Shown piece after piece: positions 59,180 to 64,000 of a stretch of DNA of 64,000 nucleotides. The stretch is from positions 930,001 to 994,000 of the forward strand of contig NZ_CP134609.1 of assembly GCF_031844705.1 (NCBI RefSeq). The letters are read 5' to 3'. The notes beneath the pieces were generated by a model. The model saw only the letters and a list, made by a program, of their open reading frames with translations, was not told the origin of the DNA and did not search any database. The stretch's first letter is position 1. Each line of letters opens with the position of its first letter. This DNA is from Streptomyces sp. ITFR-16 (GTDB taxonomy: Bacteria; Actinomycetota; Actinomycetes; Streptomycetales; Streptomycetaceae). A program made the translations under genes and the position numbers.

Positions 59180-60745
59180 TTACGGCATCAGGTGGTAGTC
59201 CGGGAAGTTGCCGGGCAGGCGCTCCCCCTCGGGGCCGTCGGTCACCGCCCGTACGAGCAGCTCGCCGCCGACGAACGCCCCGCGCCAGGAGGCGCCGAAG
59301 CCGCCGAACAGCTCGTCGCGGTCACCGCGTGAGCGCGGCTTGCCGTGGCCGACCTTGAAGGCGCGGATCTGCGGGGCCAGCCGCTCGTACGTCGCCGGGT
59401 CGTCGGTCGAGAGGGTGGCGACCAGCGCGCCGTTCGACGCGTTCATCGCGGCCAGCAGCTCCGCCTCCGTGTCGACCAGGATGATCGTGTCGACCGGGCC
59501 GAAGGGCTCCGCGTGGTGCAGCGGCGAGGACGGCGGCGGGTTGAGGAGCGTGACCGGGTGGAGGTACGCGGAGGTGTCCTGGCCCGGCAGGAAGTGGCCG
59601 CCCGACGTGGCGGCGTCGCCCCTGTACAGCGGGACCGCGCCGCGGTCGACCGCCTCGGCCACGTGGTCCGCCAGCTCCTTCGCCTTGGCCGCGTTGATCA
59701 GCGGGCCGAAGTCCAGGTCGGGCAGCGGGTCGGCGGGGTCCGCGACGGCGAGGGGGTGGCCCACGCGCAGCGAGCGGACGGCCGGCAGGTACGCCGAGAG
59801 GAACGCGTCGAAGGCGCTGCGCTGGACGACGAAGCGCGGGTAGGCCGTGCAGCGCTGCTTGCCGTAGTCGAAGAGCTTGGGGATCACGGCGGTGAGCGCG
59901 TCCCAGTCCGTGTGGTTCCAGATGCCCCAGGTGTTGAGGCCCTCCTGTTCGAGGATGTGCCGCTTGCCGAGGTCCGCCACGGCGGTGGCGATCCGGGCGC
60001 CGGTGTCGCGGCCGCCGACGAAGGAGACGCAGCCGATCTCGGGTGAGCGCACCAGCGCCTCGGAGAGTTCACCGCCGCTGCCGCTGACCAGGGTGAGCGG
60101 GATCCCCTCGCGTGCCGCCAGCGCGCAGGCCAGGGTCAGACAGGCCACGCCGCCGTCGGTGGGGGTCTTCGCGATCACCGCGTTGCCGGCCAGGGCCTGC
60201 ACGAGCATCGCGTGGACCAGCACGGACATGGGGTAGTTCCAGCTGGCGATGTTCGAGACGGGGCCGGGCAGCGGGGTCCGGCCGGCGAGCATCCGGTCGA
60301 TGTTCTCGACGTACCAGCGCACGCCGTCGATGGCCCGGTCGACGTCCGCCTGGGCGAGGCGCCAGGGCTTGCCGATCTCCCAGACGAGGAGCAGGGCGAG
60401 CAGCTCGCGGTGTTCGGTGAGGGCGTCCAGGGTGGCCGTCACCCGGGCCTTGCGCTCGGTGAGCGGGGTGTGACGCCAGGCGCGGTGCTGGTCGAGGGAG
60501 GCGCGGACCGCGCGCTCGGCGGTCGCGGCGTCGAGCCGGGGCGGGCCCACGATGGGGCTGCCGTCCACGGGGGTGGTGGCGGGCAGGGCCCGGCCGTCGC
60601 GTTGCCAGACGGATCCCCAGAGGTTCAGGACGCGGTCGTCCTGGAACGCCTCGGGCGCGGTGCTCAGGCAGCGGTCCCAGGCGTCGGACCAGGCGGTCCC
60701 GGGCTTGAGGGTGAGGGTGGGCGTGGGTGTGGCGTCGGGGGCCAT
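59180..60745 (-). CDS. Aldehyde dehydrogenase family protein
   Basis: A 521-residue NAD(P)-dependent aldehyde dehydrogenase. The cofactor domain includes ASWNYPMSVLVHAMLVQALAGNAVIAKTP (in parts) and FVGGRDTGARIA. The catalytic Cys is in YGKQRCTAYPR, and the general-base Glu probably lies in ILEQEGLNTW, which replaces the usual ELGGK. The C-terminal PFGPVDTIILV and FGGFGASWRGAFVG fit the fold. The ATG at 60745 follows GCGGAGAACCC. The substrate is unknown, and the unusual ELGGK replacement marks a divergent subfamily. Confidence 0.9.
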   Translation of the reverse strand: MAPDATPTPTLTLKPGTAWSDAWDRCLSTAPEAFQDDRVLNLWGSVWQRDGRALPATTPVDGSPIVGPPRLDAATAERAVRASLDQHRAWRHTPLTERKARVTATLDALTEHRELLALLLVWEIGKPWRLAQADVDRAIDGVRWYVENIDRMLAGRTPLPGPVSNIASWNYPMSVLVHAMLVQALAGNAVIAKTPTDGGVACLTLACALAAREGIPLTLVSGSGGELSEALVRSPEIGCVSFVGGRDTGARIATAVADLGKRHILEQEGLNTWGIWNHTDWDALTAVIPKLFDYGKQRCTAYPRFVVQRSAFDAFLSAYLPAVRSLRVGHPLAVADPADPLPDLDFGPLINAAKAKELADHVAEAVDRGAVPLYRGDAATSGGHFLPGQDTSAYLHPVTLLNPPPSSPLHHAEPFGPVDTIILVDTEAELLAAMNASNGALVATLSTDDPATYERLAPQIRAFKVGHGKPRSRGDRDELFGGFGASWRGAFVGGELLVRAVTDGPEGERLPGNFPDYHLMP

Positions 60746-60899
60746 GGGTTCTCCGCTCTCGGTGCACGATCGGGGCGCGTTCGGGGTGCGGGGTGGGGCT
60801 GAATGCTGCCGCGACGGGGCTGGGGTTCGCTGCAGCGGGACTGGAACGGCCCGTAGTACCAGGGTGTGCCCGGGAGAGTGCTTCCGGCCACCGCATGCG

Positions 60900-60935
60900 C
60901 GCACGCCCGGCCGGGTGGCCCCGGCCGGGCGTGCG
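60900..60935 (-). terminator. Strong hairpin terminator
   Basis: A perfect 16-bp stem (arms 60900-60915 and 60920-60935) with a TGGC loop lies 31 bp after the isomerase-like gene stop and before the aldehyde dehydrogenase gene. Confidence 0.85.
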
Positions 60936-60966
60936 GACATGCGGGATCTCCTTCCGGAGGGAGTGG

Positions 60967-62013
60967 CTAGCAGCCCTTCTGCCGCAGGGAGTGCAGATAG
61001 GCGGCCGAGCGCCGGGCGGTGGTGAAGGAGTCGACGATCGGCTGGTCGTGCTCGACCTGCCAGTGGTGGTCGCGGCGGCCGCCCCTGGTCTTGTTGACCG
61101 CGGTCAGGAAGCGCTTGTAGTCGATGTCGCCGTCACCGACGTCCACCATCTTGTAGCCGTCCCGGGCCGCCTCGTCGTGCTCGCCGTCCTTGACGTGGAA
61201 CAGCGGGTAGCGGTCGGGCTGCTTCAGCACGTAGTGCAGCGGGTCGAACGAGTCGGGGGTGCCGTCCACGCGCTTGCCGAAGCGGAACTGGCCGACGTAG
61301 GCCCAGTAGATGTCCATCTCCAGGAACACCAGGTCGGGGTCGGTCTCGGCGAGGAGCACGTCGTAGAGCCGGACGTCCGGACGGTCGGTGGCGAAGGAGA
61401 ACTCCTCGGCGTGGTTGTGCTGGTAGAACTTCATGCCGCGCTTCCTGGCCGCGGCTCCGTAGGTGTTGAAGTCCTCGGCGGCCCGCTTCCAGGCGTCGAC
61501 CGTCGATCCGTAGCGGAAGGGCCCGGACGCGGTCCCGATGTGGGCGAGGCCGAGGGCCTGGGCGTCGTCGAGGACCTGGTTGAGGTTCTGCGCGAAGGTA
61601 TAGGCGTTGGGGTTGTTGTCGTCCGCGTAGCCGACGTGGCTGCCGATGCCCTTCAGCCCGTGGTCCCGGGCCAGCCGCTTGAGCTGGGCGAGGGTGATGC
61701 CGCCGCCCGCGCCCTGGGTGTATCCGGCGTACTCGATCTCGTCGTAGCCGTAGGCCGCCAGCTCGGCGAAGACCTTGGCGAAGCCGAGCGCCGCGACCTT
61801 GTCGCGCAGGGTGTAGAGCTGGATGCCGAGGCGGCCGGGCGGCAGCAGGGGGCTGCCGTGGGGCTTGCCGTGCGGTTGGCCGTGGGCACTGGCGGCGGGG
61901 GCGGCGGCGCCGACGAGAGCGGCGGCGGTCGCTCCGGCGGCGACGCCGAGCATGGAGCGTCTGCTGAGCTTGTGGGCGAGTTCGGCGTCCACGGGGGTGC
62001 GGCGGCGGCTCAT
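60967..62013 (-). CDS. Tat-secreted sugar phosphate isomerase/epimerase-like TIM barrel
   Basis: A 348-residue xylose-isomerase-like TIM barrel with a twin-arginine signal (SRRSMLGVAAG, about 17-27) and a His/Gly-rich linker (HGQPHGKPHG). The barrel shows LGIQLYTLRDKV, YDEIEYAGY, HNHAEEF, LEMDIYWAYVGQ and FHVKDG, the usual metal-ligand positions (Glu, Asp/His, Glu). Export suggests action on extracytoplasmic sugars. AAGGAG precedes the ATG at 62013. It follows the phosphodiesterase gene by 58 bp and is probably in the Ebo-like operon. Confidence 0.9.
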   Translation of the reverse strand: MSRRRTPVDAELAHKLSRRSMLGVAAGATAAALVGAAAPAASAHGQPHGKPHGSPLLPPGRLGIQLYTLRDKVAALGFAKVFAELAAYGYDEIEYAGYTQGAGGGITLAQLKRLARDHGLKGIGSHVGYADDNNPNAYTFAQNLNQVLDDAQALGLAHIGTASGPFRYGSTVDAWKRAAEDFNTYGAAARKRGMKFYQHNHAEEFSFATDRPDVRLYDVLLAETDPDLVFLEMDIYWAYVGQFRFGKRVDGTPDSFDPLHYVLKQPDRYPLFHVKDGEHDEAARDGYKMVDVGDGDIDYKRFLTAVNKTRGGRRDHHWQVEHDQPIVDSFTTARRSAAYLHSLRQKGC

Positions 62014-62071
62014 GGGACTCCTTCTGGGTGCGTGGATACGGCGGGTGCGGGGGTGCTGGGGATCCGCGTTG

Positions 62072-63469
62072 TCAGTGCAGTCCGGCAAGCTGGAGCAGCA
62101 AGGACTTCACTTCGGTGGCCCGGACCGGGCCGGTGAACGCGTGGGGGGTGGAGCAGAGGATGAGCGGACCTTCTTCGTCGCTCAGGGGGAGGCGGCCGTG
62201 GCTGCCGCGAATAGGTGAGGGGTCCAGGGGCACGACCGCCATGCGGTAGCGCATCCCGAGCTTCTTGCGGGCGACCGCGGTGACCGCCTTGACCCGGACG
62301 TACGGGTCCTGCGGGTCCATGAACAGCTCGACGGGGTCGTAGCCGGGTTTGCGGTGGATCTCGACGAGCTGCGCGAAGTCGGGCGCGCGGGCGTCGTCGA
62401 GCCAGTAGTAGTACGTGAACCAGGCGTCCGGGTCCGCGACGGCGACCAGTTCGCCGGAGCGCGGGTGGTCGAGGCCGTGGGCCTTCTTGCCCTCGTCGTC
62501 GAGGAGCCGTTCGATGCCCGGGAGGCCGGCCAGGGCGTCGCGGGCGGCTTCCAGGTCCTCGGGGCGGCGTACGTAGACATGGGCGATCTGGTGGTCGGCG
62601 ACGGCGAACGCCCGGGAGGCCATCGGGTCCAGGTACTCCATGCCGTCCTGGGTGTGGACCTCCAGGAGCCCGGCCCGGCGCAGGGCGCGGTTGATGTCGA
62701 CGGGCCGGTCGACACGGGTGATGCCGTACTCGGACAGGGCGACGACGGTGCGGCCCTCGCGGCGGGCGTCGTCCAGGAGCGGGGCCACGGCCCGGTCGAG
62801 GTCGGCGGCCGCCTTGAAGGAGCGCGGGTCGTCGGGGCCGTAGCGCTGGAGGTCGTAGTCGAGGTGCGGGAGGTAGCAGAGGGCCAGATCGGGGTGGCGG
62901 GTGCCGAGGATGTGGCGGGTCGCGTCGATGATCCACTGGGAGGAGACGAGGTCGGCGCCGGGTCCCCAGAAGTGGAAGAGCGGGAAGGTGCCGAGCTTCC
63001 GGGTGAGTTCGTCGTGGAGGGCGGGCGGCCGGGTGTAGCAGTCGGGTTCCTTGCGGCCGTCGGCGTAGTAGACGGGGCGCGGGGTGACGGTGAAGTCGGT
63101 GTCGGCGCCCATGGCGTACCACCAGCAGATGTTGGCGACGGTGTAGCCGGGGTGGGCGCGGCGGGCCGCGTCCCAGAGCTTGTCGCCCTCGACGAGTCCG
63201 TTGTGCTGCCGCCACAGCAGGACGTCGCCCAGCTCGCGGAAGTACCAGCCGTTGGCGACGATGCCGTGTTCGGCGGGGGTGGTGCCGGTGAGGAAGGTGG
63301 ACTGGGCGGCGCAGGTCACGGCGGGGAGCACGGTGCCGAGCGGGGCGTGGGTGCCGCTCTGCCCCAGGGCCTTGAGGCGGGGCATGTGGTCCAGGAGGCG
63401 GGGGGTGAGCCCGACGACGTCGAGGACGAGCAGGGGCGTGGGTGAGTCCGTCGTCCCGGGGGCGGTCAT
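62072..63469 (-). CDS. Ebo-cluster-type alkaline phosphatase superfamily protein
   Basis: A 465-residue type I phosphodiesterase/nucleotide pyrophosphatase-fold protein without a signal peptide. The first metal Asp (LLVLDVVG) and the nucleophile Thr (VLPAVTCAAQSTFLTG) are intact. The usual PDxxGHxxGP motif reads LDYDLQRYGP (His to Gln) and the usual SDHG reads SEYG (Asp-His to Glu-Tyr). The distal His (VADHQIAHVYV) is kept. The metal centre is therefore altered. The ATG overlaps the upstream stop as ATGA. Confidence 0.88.
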   Translation of the reverse strand: MTAPGTTDSPTPLLVLDVVGLTPRLLDHMPRLKALGQSGTHAPLGTVLPAVTCAAQSTFLTGTTPAEHGIVANGWYFRELGDVLLWRQHNGLVEGDKLWDAARRAHPGYTVANICWWYAMGADTDFTVTPRPVYYADGRKEPDCYTRPPALHDELTRKLGTFPLFHFWGPGADLVSSQWIIDATRHILGTRHPDLALCYLPHLDYDLQRYGPDDPRSFKAAADLDRAVAPLLDDARREGRTVVALSEYGITRVDRPVDINRALRRAGLLEVHTQDGMEYLDPMASRAFAVADHQIAHVYVRRPEDLEAARDALAGLPGIERLLDDEGKKAHGLDHPRSGELVAVADPDAWFTYYYWLDDARAPDFAQLVEIHRKPGYDPVELFMDPQDPYVRVKAVTAVARKKLGMRYRMAVVPLDPSPIRGSHGRLPLSDEEGPLILCSTPHAFTGPVRATEVKSLLLQLAGLH

Positions 63470-64000
63470 GGCAGCTCCTTGAGGCCGAGGTCGACCAGGA
63501 GGTCGCGGGCGAGGGTGAGTTCGGCGGCGATCCCGTCGGCGAGCTGGGCGCGGGTGCGGGGGCGCAGCTCGGCGGGGAGCGCCTGCCAGGTGTACGTCTC
63601 GACCTCCAGGTGCCGGGTGAGCGGCCGGGCCCGGCCGACCAGCCGGGTCAGCGTGGCCCGGAGCACGGGGAGGGTGGAGGTGAGCGGGGGCGCGGGGGGT
63701 GCGTGCAGGGGGACGTGGAAGTGGGCGCGCCAGGGGGCTCCGTCGGGCAGGGTCTCGCCGCCCAGGGCCTCGTCGAGATCGTCGGTGCCGCGCAGTCCGG
63801 CGGCGGTGGCGACCCGGGTCTGGTGCAGGAAACGGGGTTCGGCGAAGGCGGCGAGCGCGGAGCGCACCTCGGGGAGGTGGGGGTGCTCGGCGTGCAGGGC
63901 GGCGGAGAGCTGTGCCTTGACGGCGGGGATGCCGGCCTCGGTGAGCGCGTCGAGCGCGGTGTCCGGGTCCTCGAAGGAGGTGGCGAGGTGGCAGGTGTCG
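63466..64000 (-). CDS. EboE-like metabolite traffic protein, 5' part outside window
   Basis: These are the C-terminal 177 residues or so of a TIM-barrel protein resembling EboE. It has DTCHLATSFEDPDTAL at the edge, then AGIPAVKAQLSAAL, EPRFLHQTR, WRAHFHVPLHAPP and the terminal HLEVETYTWQALP. His and Cys residues at the barrel mouth (DTCH, HFH) are typical metal-site positions. It is translationally coupled to the phosphodiesterase. Ebo clusters are linked to export or traffic of secondary metabolites; family naming rests on motif recall, not on a search. Confidence 0.75.
   Translation of the reverse strand, partial: DTCHLATSFEDPDTALDALTEAGIPAVKAQLSAALHAEHPHLPEVRSALAAFAEPRFLHQTRVATAAGLRGTDDLDEALGGETLPDGAPWRAHFHVPLHAPPAPPLTSTLPVLRATLTRLVGRARPLTRHLEVETYTWQALPAELRPRTRAQLADGIAAELTLARDLLVDLGLKELP

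Noticed and set aside
1..64000. CRISPR arrays, insertion sequences, integrase or phage genes, attachment sites
   Set aside because: No regularly spaced repeats, transposase or integrase motifs were seen, and tRNA-Leu at 57557 has no duplicated 3' end nearby that I could find.

Overview
The window is chromosomal DNA from a Streptomyces-like actinomycete. The GC content is very high, with strong G/C bias at third codon positions, many GTG starts, ATGA/GTGA stop-start overlaps and several probable leaderless promoters. It also carries families typical of the genus: a conservon (cvnABCDE), a CYP157/CYP154 pair, class F sortase, Tat-secreted phospholipase C, DUF3105/DUF305 and an Ebo-type cluster. 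All identifications come from reading the sequence; no database search was run.

Layout. 0-3.7 kb: a conservon on the minus strand, cut at its P450 gene by the window edge. 4-9.1 kb: an IclR regulator, a coupled MarR-FUSC pair, an APH-fold kinase and a scramblase-like protein. 9.2-11 kb: a secreted protein, DUF3105 and DUF305. 11-15.3 kb: a ROK regulator with divergent xylA and xylB. 15.4-17.5 kb: a two-gene VWA-domain operon. 17.5-22.4 kb: GNAT, a TetR-SGNH operon, a P450 and a secreted DUF4232-like protein. 22.4-38.2 kb: a polysaccharide utilisation locus. 38.3-43.4 kb: a membrane protein with a NarL-type two-component system, then a CYP154/CYP157 pair. 43.5-50.2 kb: a small hypothetical protein, phospholipase C, an alpha/beta hydrolase, a GtrA-like protein and an EccA-like AAA ATPase. 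50.2-56.6 kb: an MDMPI-fold protein, an OmpR-type two-component system, a class F sortase with a possible substrate, and a secreted sphingomyelinase-like enzyme. 56.6-60.7 kb: an RNA methyltransferase, tRNA-Leu(GAG), DUF2254 and an aldehyde dehydrogenase. 60.9-64 kb: the edge of an Ebo-like cluster.

The main system is a candidate complete xyloglucan utilisation locus (22392-38196). It encodes a secreted GH12 endo-glucanase/xyloglucanase and a CUT1 ABC importer (lipoprotein plus two permeases, no ATPase). It also encodes four glycosidases without signal peptides, matching each linkage of fucosylated xyloglucan: GH95 (fucose), GH42 (galactose), GH31 YicI-type (xylose) and GH3 (glucose). A LacI-family repressor completes it. 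Four copies of a TCGAAGCGCTTCGA-type palindrome lie in the GH3/importer divergent promoter and in front of lacI, which defines a self-contained regulon. The nearby xylA-xylB pair would take the released xylose into the pentose phosphate pathway.

Secondary points of interest are a P450 without the ExxR arginine outside any conservon, an Ebo-type phosphodiesterase with substituted metal ligands, a class F sortase beside a protein with a degenerate sorting signal, and a repeated leaderless-promoter geometry.
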